From Ischnura elegans (lineage: Eukaryota > Arthropoda > Insecta > Odonata > Coenagrionidae): 64,000 nucleotides of DNA. Of the stretch, positions 1-13,277 are shown in pieces. The stretch spans positions 109,844,941-109,908,940 of the forward strand of contig NC_060246.1 in assembly GCF_921293095.1 (NCBI RefSeq), written 5' to 3'. Position numbers and translations under genes: made by a program. How positions within the stretch are numbered: the first letter of the stretch is position 1; every line of letters begins with the position of its first letter. Under the pieces are notes generated by a model. It did not search any database. It was not told where the DNA came from and saw nothing but the letters and a program-made list of their open reading frames with translations.

Positions 1-3000
1 AGATGAAATGTGATCAATGGGAATACCTGTGCTCTTTTTCATTCTTCAAATAAAAATTTAGCTAAAATCACTTCATCAGCGTAATGACTTCCTCCTTCTC
101 CATTTCTGACTATAAAAACAATCATTCAACGCCAATAAAAAGCAAGGAAAGGGAATGGAGATGTGCATCTTATCTTTCACATTTCATTAGAGCATCAAAA
201 ACTTTGCAATGCGATTCGTTTGAAAGAAAAAAGCTGTGTAAAAATAATTGATTCAAGAATCTCAGTGTAAGTAATTATAGCTTGTTTCTTTAGCGTATTG
301 AAAGATGATGTCACTTTAAATTACTCATGCAATATTTATGACTTCTGCTAAAAATGAATGTGAATCAGGTAAGGGATACATAATTTTCACGTTTAAAAAG
401 CATAAATAATTTAGAGGTGAAGGAAAATATTTAGTCATGATAAAAAATGGCATTTTTTATAATTATGAGATGCATTCAATATTTTATGCGACATATACGA
501 GTTGATACATCAGGTACTGGCTTGATAAAGCTGTAATACTTCAAAATGCTGCCATGACAAAAGTTTACCATCGATCAAAAATTGATCAAATAAAATGAAA
601 TATTTGGCTTGGGAAAGTTTTATCTCAAGAAAAAACATGTGATCAGCACAGTTTACAAACCAAAATATTTTGCTATCAGTTTTTCTCCTGTTGCCAAGGT
701 TTATTCAGTGTTCCTATGGATCTATAATTAATATATTCCCGCATTTAAATCTTTATATATGAGTGTTTATTAGAAAGAGTTAAATATATCGGTGGATATA
801 ATCCTAAAATAAATCAATCGCCACGACTTGCTACTAATCCGCAGTAATATATGAAACGGCATGTGAAAAGGAATGTGGGAAGAAGGGGATCTCATTCAAT
901 TGGTCTAAGGCTTTCGGTTATCCTCTTCAAAACTTGTAATAATTAATAAGGTCGAAAATAACTATTTCGAAAGTTACGCTGGGTTCAACGAGTAAACCCC
1001 AATTTTTCTCTGATCAGTCAGCTTAGATATTTACGGGGACCACCAGAGGATTTTTTACGAGCGCATGCACTCTTTTCTTCTTTCTCCCATCTGCTGAAGT
1101 GAAAGAAAATCGGACAGGTGTGGTGCGGTTGGAAATTGCCGGGACAAGTCCAAATTTTGCACGAAGAGAGGTGGGCAGCTTTCCCTGATTCCCTGAACGA
1201 TGCGTCTGTACCCTCGTGAGGGGACAGGGGGGTAGGGTGGTCCCTGGTGGGAATGGGGGGGGGAGGCGACGCGTGGTGAGGAACCCATGCATCAACATGG
1301 GACGTGATTGCCGCCGATGAAGATCGCAGTATAGGATTCTCTCCCCTCACTGTCTCGCCCCTATACAGGACCATCTCTCAACGCTTAGGGCCCGTCTGGC
1401 CACCCCTCTCCCAAGCCAAACACCGGAATAGCGGGCCCTGTGAAACAGAGGTATCTTCTCCCGAATTCTTGCACACGACTCCTTCGTCACTCACGCAGCA
1501 AAGTTTATTGCTCCTTTTCCTTAAATCTCGATAGATTTTATTTCACTTGGGAAGTAGAAGGATTTCAATATCTAGCAAATCACACTGACCAAATAAATCT
1601 ACCTGCAGTTGTAATAGTGCAGATTTGTTAGTGCTTGTACCCTGAATGGTCAGTGGTAAACCAACATATTAGTTTCCAGACTGTGTAACGCATTAATTTC
1701 ATCTCATCAGTTGTAACACATCAAAATATCATTTCTATTTTCAGGAAATTCTAGACTGTTAGCAAATGTTTGAGAGAGAAAGGTGATAGACAAATGAAAA
1801 CATGTTTGAGAATATTTTTTTGGAAGGGTACTGGGCAGAATTAACTAATCCGCGTTTCTGCACATGAATCTTCCTTCACATCTAAGATTTTATTTATAAG
1901 TCCTCCCAGTTTTCATTCATAGAGGGATGACTAGACTCTGTTGCTGATAAAGTTTATGCGCTCAATTAAAATCGCAAGTAACTCATATTTTTTTCTCCCT
2001 GAAGTGTTCTTTTCAAGATAGAGAGTCGAATAACTTGGCAGCATCGAGGCTGATTTCTGACTGCTGAGGAACGTTTCTACGAGGAAAAAAAACGGTCGAA
2101 TTGCAATGAAACGAAAAAAATACATCGTAACAATTAATACAGAGGACTCGAGTTAAAACTAATGGCCTGAGACTTTATCAGGCAATTTGATTAATTGGGC
2201 CCACGGCGCTATTTTTTTTTATCCGTGAACCTATTTATGCTCAGAAAATCTGGAAGGGTGAGATAACTTGGAAAAGTTTCGGGTGAGGAAATGATTAATA
2301 TCGACGGAGAGGGTAGGCGGGCGAGTATTAGTTGGACTTTTTCTTCAATTCTTTTTCATCCAGTTCCTCTCAGACTTCAGGAAGAACCGTTTCCTTTCAG
2401 TGGATCGCATTCATTCATATTTTAAGTCTCCCTCCATCCACTCATCCCGACTCCCGCCTTCAGTAATTCCCACATGTCAACCCGTTTCCTTTCCGCATTT
2501 CTCAGACGCTTTTTTATGAGTCCTCCGAACTATCCTTATCTCTTCCTGTTCTTAATTTTCGATTTTTACCCTTACTCCCCTCTGTTCAAATTCTACCCTC
2601 TTTATTCAAAATAGCCCTGCTTCTACCAGAAGAATGAAATTAAGATCAATTTTTGGCCATGAAAGATGGAATCAAACTTTTTTTATATATTTCCGCTTTG
2701 GTACAGAATATATTTATATTTCTTTCATCGCGCAGACTCTATACATTTAGTAGTTTATCAATAAAAAAACTCGTTGTTCAAGGCAAGTAGGATTCTCAGA
2801 AATGGGGAAGGTATGAGTGTTTCGAAGCAAAAACAAATCTGTAAAAAGTTTATCGTCCATCCGCTGTCGCATCCTTGGCGCTGCAAGTGGGAGGTAGGCA
2901 GCGGCAGTCCTTTGACAATGTACCACTCTCACTCCGCCCTCAGTGCTTAGTCCCGCAGTTTGCCTTCACATGGCGTGCCTCAGAAAATCCCTCGGTCTCG

Positions 3001-5389
3001 TTGTCACCTTCTCGCACGGACGAGTTTCCGAGCTATCATCAAATTAAGGCCGCGACATAATTGAAATTATGTGTTTCAAATTTTGTTCCCTTCACCCCTC
3101 CGAACCCTCTTTTTCATTAGCCTTTTTCGCGCATCTTCCTCGTTGAATTTCAGGGGAAAAATATTTGCTGTCGACAGCTGCTCTCTAGGAAAAAGGATTT
3201 TTTTCTCTTGCCCACCTAACTCTTGCAGTATCCCGATTCTCTGAGGCATGAAATATACATCGCATGTCCAAAATAATTCTCTTTTTGCAGCAGTTATCCT
3301 TGATTCCAACATCTATTTCTATAGGACGTAGCTTTCGTGTTTGGGTAAAATTTAAAATATGGATTGCGATGTCATAAGTATAATAAATAAAATGAAATGA
3401 AAATGTGACGAGAAATTGCAACTACGTGCTGTTTCAACTACAGACCAAAGTTGACATTGAGCTATCGTTTTTCTTTGACATATTAGCAAATAAAAATGGA
3501 AAAATAAGATGACCAACCTAAATGTAAAGTATAAAATATCGTCTATTTTGCAAGTTCATTATTTTTTATTAGAATCTTTGCATGAATTTTCTGTGGAAAT
3601 TTATCATCATGACTCATATTCACTTCCTAACCTTTCACGATATATTTACAAAGTAATTATTCTCTCAAGTGAAAATCGCCCTTACTTCTGCCCGCAGCGT
3701 TAATGATACTGTCTAGATAAACACATTTCTTGATGAATTATTGGCTTCATAAAATTACAGTTGTCCTTAATTGTTTACCTTTTGGCCAAATTTTTTAGCA
3801 TGAACCAGTGTTCATTATAATATCAGGCTAATTATTATGCGTTGCTATAAACTTTTCTCGGGTCTTCAATGGAAAATGAAAAAGTGTTTTGTAATTTTTA
3901 ACGTCATAAATAATATTTTCATTAGGTAGTGTGAAATGATAAGCATGAAGGCCAAGCATTTCGCTTTCTCCCTTAAGAAGCACCTCTCATAAGATTGCAA
4001 TGTTCTCTATCGACTATGGCAAATCGTTATGTTTTGAGGCTACAAATTCGGATCAACTATCAGCTTCCTATAAATTCCAATAGATGTTAAATAATACCCT
4101 ACATACCTACCTACCCTTAATTAATACCCTAGTACTGTTTAATTTTCATGTTAATGTAATTTGTAAGAGGATGCATTTTTTAAACGATAGGAATGCTATT
4201 CCATACCATATTTATATAGAGATATCACACAAATTTCCGGCGTTTGATGATCATGAACTTGTCTTAGATTTTCTCTTCATCAGCTCATTATTTTCAACCA
4301 GTTATTTCAAATACATTTGTATCTGCGCTCAGATTGACGACTTGGCCATCGTCTTCAGAGGTCCGGAAGCCGTGACATTTGTCATTTCCGGTGTCTTAAT
4401 ATACTTGCACGTTCGAACTCGATGATGTTTGCATCTGTAAAACAAGCCGTAATATAGAAAGAGGAACAAACGAGTATTAGCGACACCTTATTTTAGGCAA
4501 TAATGTAAAATCAGCCATCTCGAGCGCAGCGAGACCTACGGGGGCTCCATCTTTTGGATACAAACTTGTAATCTTCAAACCGCTTCGGACGATGGGCGAG
4601 TCGGCAGTCGAAATATTGAAAGAAATTTACCTGATCACTTAGTAGAAAACCCGAGAAGAGTTCAATAATACATTAACATAAATTTCGTCCAATAATTATA
4701 TTTACAAAGTATGATACTTGAAGGATACCATAGAACCTATACATAATTTTGGACATTACTTGCTGAAGTTCGATATATTGTAATTAACGTTTATTATGAA
4801 AATAGTCTTTAATTTTGCATTAATTATTGTCATGACATGTATCCTACCTTTCAAAAAAGAGCTATTTTTCTATATATGTAACTCCTTTTCTGGCAAATTA
4901 TCTGTACCAAATTTAATTTACCCTTTTTGATTTAAAGTAGGAACCTTAATAACACCATTAATTACGTAAAATCCTTCGTTGCTCACAGATCATAAAAACT
5001 AAATCATACCTCACTAACTCTGTAAGACAGATTTATTCTCATGTGTGCTCCTGTTCTCATTCTTTTTAAAGTATCCCGCTGACAGATGGTAATTACATTT
5101 TATGGTCGGCCCTATTTATTACGAGGAATCCATTTCGCGGTGAAAATGAGGAAGGACAATCTGGCCCTCTCATCGCGATGATCCGTTAATAGCAAAATAA
5201 TTACTTTCTCTGAATTATTTTCCTGTTTCAAAGGGAAGCGTAATCCGCTCCGTTCCTTCCCCTAGCTCTCCCGCCTTCGTCTTCAATTCGGAAATCTCCG
5301 CTCCCACCGGTCTGACTATTTCAATCAATCGCATTACACTTCATTCAAATCAGTCTTCCACTTCTATTTTCATTCCTTCTCCAGACTCC
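1..5389. other. Non-coding stretch, no gene recognised
   Basis: AT-rich sequence with only short, low-quality open frames on both strands. A G-rich patch sits near 1190-1290. The 113-codon frame at 4084-4425 has no recognisable domain. I see no splice-bounded exon, RNA gene or clear transposon here. Confidence 0.6.
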
Positions 5390-5720
5390 CTCATCCTCTT
5401 TCTACCGTCTTCTCTTTACCTTCAACTCTCCCTTATAAGTAGCATCTCTTCCCCCTTTTCGAGCTTCTTATTAGATTTCACCCCCGACCCTTGGATTGTA
5501 CTCCCCGGACCACTTGTACCCTGCCACTTATACCCTTTCCCAATCTTCCATCCCCACCCCCTTCCTACAGTCTCATTCTTATTCCCTTTCTCCTTCATCC
5601 TTCCTCTTCCCCTTCTCAGTCCTGTTTCCACCGCGCAATATTCCCAAATCGCCTCGCGTCCGTTAAAATTCTTCTCCCAATCTCGTAATTCCTACATTCC
5701 CTCCGTACTCACCTTCCTTC
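5390..5720. repeat. Pyrimidine-rich low-complexity tract
   Basis: The plus strand is almost entirely C and T with CTTCC/TCTTCCC-like runs. Open frames on both strands here are products of the skewed composition (Pro/Ser/Leu-rich forward, Gly/Lys/Glu-rich reverse). It is one of several strand-asymmetric tracts in the window. Confidence 0.75.
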
Positions 5721-6640
5721 CTTTTCGACTTGAAAAGCGAGTGGATTGCTTGTCTCGTTCATGTCCTATAACCTGTCTTCTAAGAGAAGAAAACCTTTTT
5801 TTCTTATCTCGTTCCCTTAATCAGTGCCACTCGAGTCGAGATCTTTTAAGGATCGGAAACCCATTCGCTGTCCTTTTTCTGCCGAAGGAGATAACACGTG
5901 ATAAGGGGGGAATTCTGTCACATTCCATTAAAAGGGAAACCAGTGGACGCCTTGGGATTTGAATACTATGGATAGTCTGAAACTTCCTTTAAGCTTTTGG
6001 TCGCCAAAAAATTGTTTTCCCATCGTATACACGTATTTTCATGGTTTCATTGCTTTTTTTGTTTCTCGAAGTGATTCATTACTCATCCAAGCAAGTAACT
6101 TCAATGATAACTCTATGGGACTTCGTCTTCTTGGTACAGCTGTTAAATGTACCTTCTCATAGTCGTGGTGGAAATCATTAAAAAGAACGTCAGAAAAAGG
6201 TCATCACGGACTTCAATGCTCTTCCTTGAGAGTAAAATAATTAACATCAATGGCGGGAAAATACCCAAAAAGCTATTTTTCGAATTTTTTTCTTTCCGCG
6301 CCTAAAATCGGCAAAAAAATACCCTGAAAATTTCGCGGCTGTGGCTTCAGTAGTTTGGGCTGTGTATTCACGAGTGATTAAATCAGTCAGTATGGAAACC
6401 ATCCTTTAAATATAGTATATATTGGAAAACGAATGGAAATGATAATAGCCAGGTTATAATCCCATTTTAATTAAAAATATGTTAATCTGGAGGATCCAAC
6501 ATCATATTCATTAGCCCACGCACAGATACACAAGCTGTTTTATTCGGAGAGGGCCTAAACTTGCCAGCTACACTTGCAAACTTCACGGAAAAGGACATGC
6601 AGGAAGAAAATCCTAGTGTAATCCTTCAGCCTCTTCTCCA
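5721..6640. other. Non-coding stretch, nothing recognised
   Basis: Mixed AT-rich sequence with short frames only. No repeat, exon or RNA gene could be supported. Confidence 0.55.
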
Positions 6641-7190
6641 ACTAACCCTTAAAAACTCTCATCTTTCGCTCAAATTTCGAACGGACGTGTTCACTCGGCA
6701 AACGATGTTTCCTGTCTTTTTTTTCTTGTTTTATTTTTATGCGTCCGCTGCTGCTGTGGTGTGGTTGTGAGAATGTCGCAGAAGCACTCGCGAGACGTGC
6801 GCCCAACGACCGGGTCGTCGTCATCGCTTGAAAGGGCATTCGATGCGAGGGTGCGTTGGAGTGGGAGGGAGCGTTCGCACTCGAGCAGTGCGCCATTTGA
6901 AGTGCCTTCCAATTTCTCCTTCCTCACCTCCCACTCAGCACGGGATTCCAGCGAGCGCTCGCTCATACCCGAAGGAAGGAATTCAAAGGAGGGACTCAGG
7001 AATGGAGAGGAGGAAGCGCGTCGCAAATATCACTCTCCCCCTCGTTACCCTTGGCAACGATCGTCATTTATTTCTCCATGCGGATGCGCGAGTTGGTTTT
7101 TTAATAGAATGCTCAAGCGCTCCCATTAACCAAAAAATAATTACTGCTCCTCATCCTGCTCGCAAGGTCGATCGAGCTACAAGATCTCTC
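6641..7190. other. GC- and CpG-rich patch
   Basis: This block is clearly richer in G, C and CpG than its AT-rich surroundings and carries overlapping open frames on both strands (for example 6761-7129 plus and 6691-7026 minus) that resemble no known protein. It could be a regulatory region or an unmethylated CpG patch. A small hairpin, CGCACT/AGTGCG, lies near 6875. No promoter element was identified with confidence. Confidence 0.35.
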
Positions 7191-8929
7191 TAAACACCGA
7201 TGGCGATTAGCTGCTTGACTCGAGGGTGATGAGATTTTTTTAAAAATTCAACGCTTCTTTTCAGGCGTGCCATATTTTGTTTTCGATTTTTTCTGAGCCC
7301 TCAAGCGTTGAAAAATAGTTTTTTGCGTGAAACAAAACTTCTTATAACGGTTGACGTTGGATTGCAGTAATTCCTCTCTTCTTTGTTAAATACCGCGTAA
7401 TTCTTTATAATTTGAAAGTTCATTCATTCACCTGCACTTTCCTTCGTGGAAACGAATTCGGAATTGGCAGGGGAAATAAGTGAACTGCTTAATCCGCGCT
7501 GGCAGGCGTGATTTTGCGGAATCGGGACTGCATGCGGGGTGCTATTTATTTTTTCAATTGCATTAATTCGACGAGCAGATGAAATTATTCCGTGCCTTGT
7601 TTTAAATTGGGTGTAACGTGCATGAAGGCACTTTTACCTTTAACGAGAAAGAATTGTGAGAGATGAATGGTATTTTTGACACTTTGTTATGACTTTATTT
7701 AAGAGGCCAAAAAAATCTAGCTGCGAACTCCAAGCCTTCAAACATTCTTTATGGTTATGACTCAATTACGTTGAAATAATGAGTTTCATTAGAATTAAAA
7801 CTCTCGCAGTATAACAATGATTAATAACGAAAGCAAAACTAAAATACGTATTTATTTCTCATTTAGATTTCAATGGTTTATAGAATTCATCATCATATGA
7901 GCAGAGAGAAATTACAGGTCTGAACCCTTTTATGAGTTGGAGCATGAAATTATAAAATTCCTCAGTATAACGGAAGGCATTTCGTATTTTCTGCAAATTC
8001 GAAATTACGATATGGGATGGCAATGGTGTAATATGGGGTGGCTATATAACGAGAGAGAAAATAAGCGAGCTCTCGTCGTCTTCAGCTTTTATAATTAAGG
8101 TATAAGTCTCTAAGATTCCCACGCATAATAATAAATATTACTTTGTTTGCCTTGCTTTACCCCCACCTCACTTTCCTCATTGGAAGAAAAGTTCTCCAAA
8201 GCAAAAATGATCATTAAGGCACATTGAAAATGAGTTTTTTATTTGCGGAATGTACTATTTCGAAATGTGAAATTAAATAATGTATCCATGAAGTCAGTCA
8301 AACCCTAGATTTTACAACCTTTGAACTTAGCATTAAACCTACGAACACGAGAAAATTAAACATTTCGTAGATAAAATCATTCCTTTCGTTATATTTTCTC
8401 AGGTGTATGGCTATTTATAGTTTTTTTTTATCAAATTCCTACTTCTATGAATTCGAAATGTTCCCGAAACGCTAAATGGTATTTTTCTGGCAAACTCATT
8501 TTACCGCGTTAAATTATTCTCTATCGGTTAGCATTGATAAAATACTACAATTTAGAAATGTGCTAAATTTACCCTAAAAGAATTTACCGTAGAATTTTAA
8601 ATGCAATCCTTCAAAATATTTTAGAATCTCAATAACTTTTCATGGTTAATAAATTGAACCAACCACTTTTGATCATACTCTACCAGATTATACTTCTGAA
8701 ATGTGCTAAATTAAAAACGTAATTTATTTAGAGCCTAATGCAAGCATGTATCCTAGATTTTGTTTAGTTCTGGAAGGAGATCGAGCGTTTATGTTACCAT
8801 CTAAACGATTACCTTCTAGCTTCTAGGGAATTTTATAGATTCAAAGAGAAAGTGCAGCCTTCACTTGGCTTCCTAAGCCTCCCAGGTATTTCCTCACCAT
8901 AAAATTTCAATTTCTCCGTCTTCATCCCC
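7191..8929. other. Non-coding stretch, nothing recognised
   Basis: AT-rich, stop-dense in all frames, no recognisable repeat or RNA gene. Confidence 0.6.
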
Positions 8930-9135
8930 TTTCTCGAGATTCCACCACCCTTCTCTTACCCTACTCCTATGCTCTTCCTCTTCCCCGCATTCCGACACCC
9001 CTTTCCCGTTCCTTTTTCTATCTCTCCAGCAACACCACTTTCCGCCCGATGTCGCCATCAATTTTACCTTCTTCCTCACCCTCTTCCGCCTCCTAGGATC
9101 ACCTTAGCTCTTGCCTCCTTCTCGCTCTGGACATA
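8930..9135. repeat. Pyrimidine-rich low-complexity tract
   Basis: C/T-dominated plus strand with CTCTTCC and TTCCGCC-like runs. The frames at 8969-9178 plus and 8894-9079 minus follow from the composition. Confidence 0.65.
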
Positions 9136-11264
9136 CTATTTCTTGTTGATAAATTTTCCATCATTAGAGAAAGGATGAGGTAAAATGGAAGCTGTAAAAT
9201 TTAGAAAATACGTGAAAAATTACAAAAAAAAAGACAAAATCGATCAATTATATTGCTTTTTTAAACAATTTTTGGGGACTTATACCCCCTCAATCTACCT
9301 CCTTACCATAAATGTTTATGTTTTAGAATTTTACTACTCTCTAAACCCATGGAATCAATGTTAATGCAAAAATAGTCCTTTTCGTCCCGCAAAATTATCG
9401 AAAAGTGATAAAAATATGAGGGGGGCTCCCCATAAATGATGGGTGATGGAGAAAAACGGAGGTCATTTTACATAAGAATCAGCAGGAATGGTATCAGGGC
9501 CGATTTTTATGCCGTCCAGTGTAGTCTGCCATGCTCATAAAATACCAAGGGAACGATCATGATTCGGGCTGAAATTATAGAATTTTATTAAAAATCTGGA
9601 ACCAAAAGTGCGGTAAGACACTAACAAATTCAGAACCAAAGGTCATCGGAAGATTAGCTTGGTACATACATAAACATGTTCATCATATATTTTCGAGGAG
9701 GTATATTGTGCACTTATATATTTGAACGTAATAAACTTTGTAATTGCTTCATCCAAAGCATTCAAAAATAGGTAATTTCTCTAATGACAGTTGAAAGTCA
9801 TGGAAGATAATCACAGTAAAGATACTAAAATGGAATTTAAGCTAATATTACTAATACTTCATATGTTGGAAGATTTTGATCTATTTGGTTAACTTGCTCA
9901 CTAAACATGACTTCATTACAGAAAATTTTGAGTATTGCTCATTACCCATCAATCACGCTGTTATTTTGTTTTACGCACATGCTTATTATTTGCTCGTCAA
10001 AGGGCGTTCCTGTTTTTATGAACCAACTTAGATTTGTTTCCTTTAATATAACTTTCCTACGTGTATGAGGAGAATACACTGACACTCCCTTAACGAGTTT
10101 TTTTGCTGATATTTTACCGTCTTTTGAGGATTGGTGTATCACAATATTTTGAAAGCATGGAATTTACGAATACCAAGCGTTTCTTTAGTTAAATTAAAAA
10201 AAATAAAGTAATTTTCCATTCATGTGTTTTCACTTGGAGGAAATAATATTTTTTAGCAGTCACTGCGAAGATGTAAACTGAAACCATGGTGCGTTGTAGG
10301 TGCAACTAATGCCTTAATAAACTCAACCACTTATAGATCCTTATTCAGCTCACGCATTTGAAAATTATTAACATTGCTTGAAATTCCACTCGTGATCCCA
10401 GTGCTCACGCCCTTCTCCTCAACCTTCTAACTTCAGCATCACTACTCTAACTGATGCTGAACTTCTCTCCGCCTTAATCTTACTTAGTGGAGGCTAAAGT
10501 TTGAGCGCTCTAAAATAAACTCGTAAATTGCTTAATTTTCCCTCGAAGTACTTTGCAAACAAGCCTTGAAAGAATTTCATTGCTATTTATATCAGTTCAT
10601 TTGAGCTCTTCACTCTCTCATTTCTAACCTTAAATCTCCACACCATCCAAACTTCTTCGTTACTACACTCTCATCTTGGCGATACAAAACCATGAAAGAG
10701 CGTGGTTATGTACCTAGTTTGTAAGCGTATTTTAAGGAAGAGCTTATAAACTTCTTAAATGGACTAGTTCCGCTATGAGTACACTGCAGTATGGATTACA
10801 CTCCATTATCTTTCTCACCACCACCCACCCTCGTGATCGTGCTTATCAACAAGATTCTTACACCGAGTCACATTTTTGCTGCTGCACGTAGTTTTTGGTG
10901 CACATTGTCGATAAATCTTTTCTATATTACGATGTGGCTGATGTTGATAACGCTAAATAGCTTCAAAAATGTGTTCTGGTAATTTAGATAATTACTATCG
11001 CGTTGACATGCAGTATCACTACAATGATAATATCATGCTTACGCATCAAAAAGGGAAGCTAAGGTCTGGATGTAATACACTGCGATGAGAATGAAACCAC
11101 GCACGGGCGAGGGGAGAAAAATGAAAGCAAGGCGAGAGTCCGCAAGTTAGTTCACAAGAGACGACGAGAAGAAAAAGAGAGGACGAGATGAGGGGGTGAG
11201 GAGGCGCAGTGACACTCGCGCGCTGATACGTGCGAGCACAAACAAAGATTAAATCCGCGCTGAC
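9136..11264. other. Non-coding stretch, nothing recognised
   Basis: AT-rich sequence with short frames only. The 66-codon minus-strand frame at 9942-10142 has no recognisable domain. Confidence 0.55.
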
Positions 11265-11790
11265 TCACACACCCCTGTGGCCATTCCAACCCCTCTCTCC
11301 ACACCCATTTAAATACCCGCATCCCGTGTCCGGTGGCAAAAAACCACCCCTTCCCTCCCTATTTTCACCTCTTGTTTCCTCCCGTTCCCCTCTCAGTGTC
11401 CAGTATCCGGGTCTCCCCTTCCAAAAGACTATCTCCCTCCCTCTCCTCTTGAGGTGAGCACGGCGGCTGGCTGTATTTCTCTCCCTTATCTCTCTACTTT
11501 GCTTCTGACCACCCCACACCCTCTCTCTCCTCCGCCTTCCCTCGGCTCACCACCCCCTATATCCCTCTCTCTGTCCATCCTCCCCCTTGTCTCCTCCGAT
11601 TCTCTCCTCTCCACACTTTCTCCCTCTCCTCGTCCTCTCTCCACCCTAAGCCTATCCCCCTATCTAATATATCCACCTCTTATATATCTCCCTACCCATG
11701 CGTTCCCTCCACGCTGGATCCGATGCGGAAATCCTCCACGGACACACTCGCATTCATCCATCCCTGCACGTAATCCCTTTTTCTATCCTC
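11265..11790. repeat. Pyrimidine-rich tract containing duplicated block A
   Basis: A C/T-rich tract of about 500 bases. Its distal part, roughly 11596-11776, aligns to 12159-12340: both copies begin TCTCCTCCGATTCTC and both contain GCGTTCCCTCC followed a few bases later by ATCCGA and then AATCCTCC, and end near ATCCATCCCT. The long forward frame 11454-11828 (124 codons) is Ser/Pro/Leu-rich and is best explained by composition, not coding. Confidence 0.65.
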
Positions 11791-12140
11791 TTCTTATCTC
11801 GACGAAAAATTTAAACGACAAATATTAGCTTAAAAAATGAAAAAAATCATTGTCACTGAATGTGAATCTTAACATACATTAATAGTATCTTTTTCAGTTT
11901 CTGTGCGTATAGTAAATATTAATTGTGATTTAGTTTAGCTTGTTTTCTATTGTTGTGTTTTTACCATGTGTATTTGAATCATTTTCGGTATCATATACTT
12001 GTTTATTGATTGAATTATTTCTTGAAATTACGGTTGTTTGTGGAATTTGATAGAGTAAATAATTATTATTGCCTTGCATTGGTAATGCTTGTAATGTCCC
12101 AAATGACTTGTGGTCCTAGGATAATAAAACTATTCCATCT
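11791..12140. other. AT-rich spacer between the two duplicated blocks
   Basis: T-rich sequence with no gene or repeat recognised. It separates pyrimidine blocks A and B. Confidence 0.5.
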
Positions 12141-12545
12141 ATTTACATCCTACCCTTATCTCCTCCGATTCTCGCCTCTTCACACATTCACCCTATCTCC
12201 GCTCCTGGTTTACCTCCCTCCTATCCTTTTTATATGCACCTCATATCTCTTCTTTTCTCCCTTTCCGCGCGTTCCCTCCTCGCTGAATCCGACGAGAAAA
12301 TCCTCCGCACATACACTCACGTTAATCCATCCCTCCGATCCATGTGTGACTTCCACCCCTTGCAGCATCATCCCCCGTGGATTTGTGCGTGATCCGTGCG
12401 TGTGCCCTGCCTTCCTAATACGAGTTATCTCATTCCCCTACAACTTTCGTTCTCTTCCCAACCTTTCTCCCTTTTATCTCAACAATTTCTCTCCCTCTCT
12501 CATTCCTCTCTCAACACATACACAAACACGTAGCCCAGATTCTCT
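12141..12545. repeat. Pyrimidine-rich tract containing duplicated block B
   Basis: Second copy of the block at 11596-11776, with base substitutions and small indels; the best-conserved 65 bases look about 80 percent identical by eye. The 179-codon forward frame 12010-12549 runs through this tract and is composition-driven (Ser/Pro/Leu/Phe). Confidence 0.65.
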
Positions 12546-13025
12546 TTGAATTCTGTGCACAGGCGCACGCATTCCTCTGTCAAAGCGCGGAAGTTGGCAA
12601 AAGAGATGGAAGGGGGGTTGCAGCAGGGGTATTGATTCACTGATAATTCATATCGCTACAGTTCTCGGGTTGAATCGGAAACGATTATGCCATAATGAGT
12701 AATTCATTAATTTAATTCGGAGTGAAAACAATGGAAGGGAGGATTCAATTTAATCGCAAACCGTATTAGTACGAGCAATCTGCTTTATCAGTTTTCACGG
12801 GTAGTTGATCAGCAATTCACCAAAAAATCATATCCATATCCATGTATCGACCAACCGATCTTCCATATCATGGTGGAACTAGTATGAAAGTGCCTTTGAT
12901 TAAATTGAATTATTTTTTTACAGAGTGATGCATACCAGTCATTACATATTGTTCCATTAAAAATAAACCATATAACGTCCTGTGCGACCTATTAATTGCT
13001 AATCCGTTCATGCATTATGCTCCCT
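12546..13025. other. Non-coding flank upstream of the Copia insertion
   Basis: AT-rich, no gene recognised. The last bases, TATTC at 13026-13030, form the left copy of the Copia target-site duplication. Confidence 0.6.
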
Positions 13026-13030
13026 TATTC
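13026..13030 (+). repeat. Target-site duplication, left copy (TATTC)
   Basis: TATTC directly precedes the 5' LTR and the same five bases directly follow the 3' LTR at 14393-14397. A 5-bp duplication is what Copia integrases generate. Confidence 0.9.
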
Positions 13031-13224
13031 TGTTGACATTTGTAATTTTCAGTTGTGTTTTGTCTCTGTTGGTTGGTTACCAAGATTGTTTATTGATCTG
13101 TATTTGTTAACAATCCTTATGTGTGTGAAGTTAAAATACGGTACTACTAAAACTTTTAAAATATGAAGAGTTATTGCATTTAATTCATTTACAACTACCA
13201 GTGCTTTCCAATAAAATACCAACA
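13031..13224 (+). repeat. Copia 5' LTR
   Basis: 194 bp, TG...CA termini. AATAAA polyadenylation motif at 13210-13215 near its right end; an AT-rich TTTTAAAATAT stretch about 65 bases from the end could serve as a TATA-like element. Identical to the 3' LTR. Confidence 0.93.
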
Positions 13225-13226
13225 GA

Positions 13227-13240
13227 GGTTATGGGCCCAG
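13227..13240 (+). other. Copia primer-binding site, complementary to initiator tRNA-Met interior
   Basis: GGTTATGGGCCCAG begins 3 bases after the 5' LTR. Its complement CTGGGCCCATAACC is the anticodon-loop region of eukaryotic initiator tRNA-Met, including the CAT anticodon. This is the internal half-tRNA priming known for Drosophila copia, as opposed to the usual pairing with a tRNA 3' end. Confidence 0.85.
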
Positions 13241-13277
13241 GACTGGTAAATTATAAGAAGTAAGTGAAGTCTTCATA

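Noticed and set aside
4084..4425. 113-codon frame, and a Penelope-like tail on the minus strand near 4330-4400
   Set aside because: Only a vague likeness to retroelement 3' ends; no protein motif supports it.
12010..12549. 179-codon forward frame
   Set aside because: Ser/Pro/Leu/Phe-rich translation of a pyrimidine tract; no domain, and it spans the duplicated repeat block.
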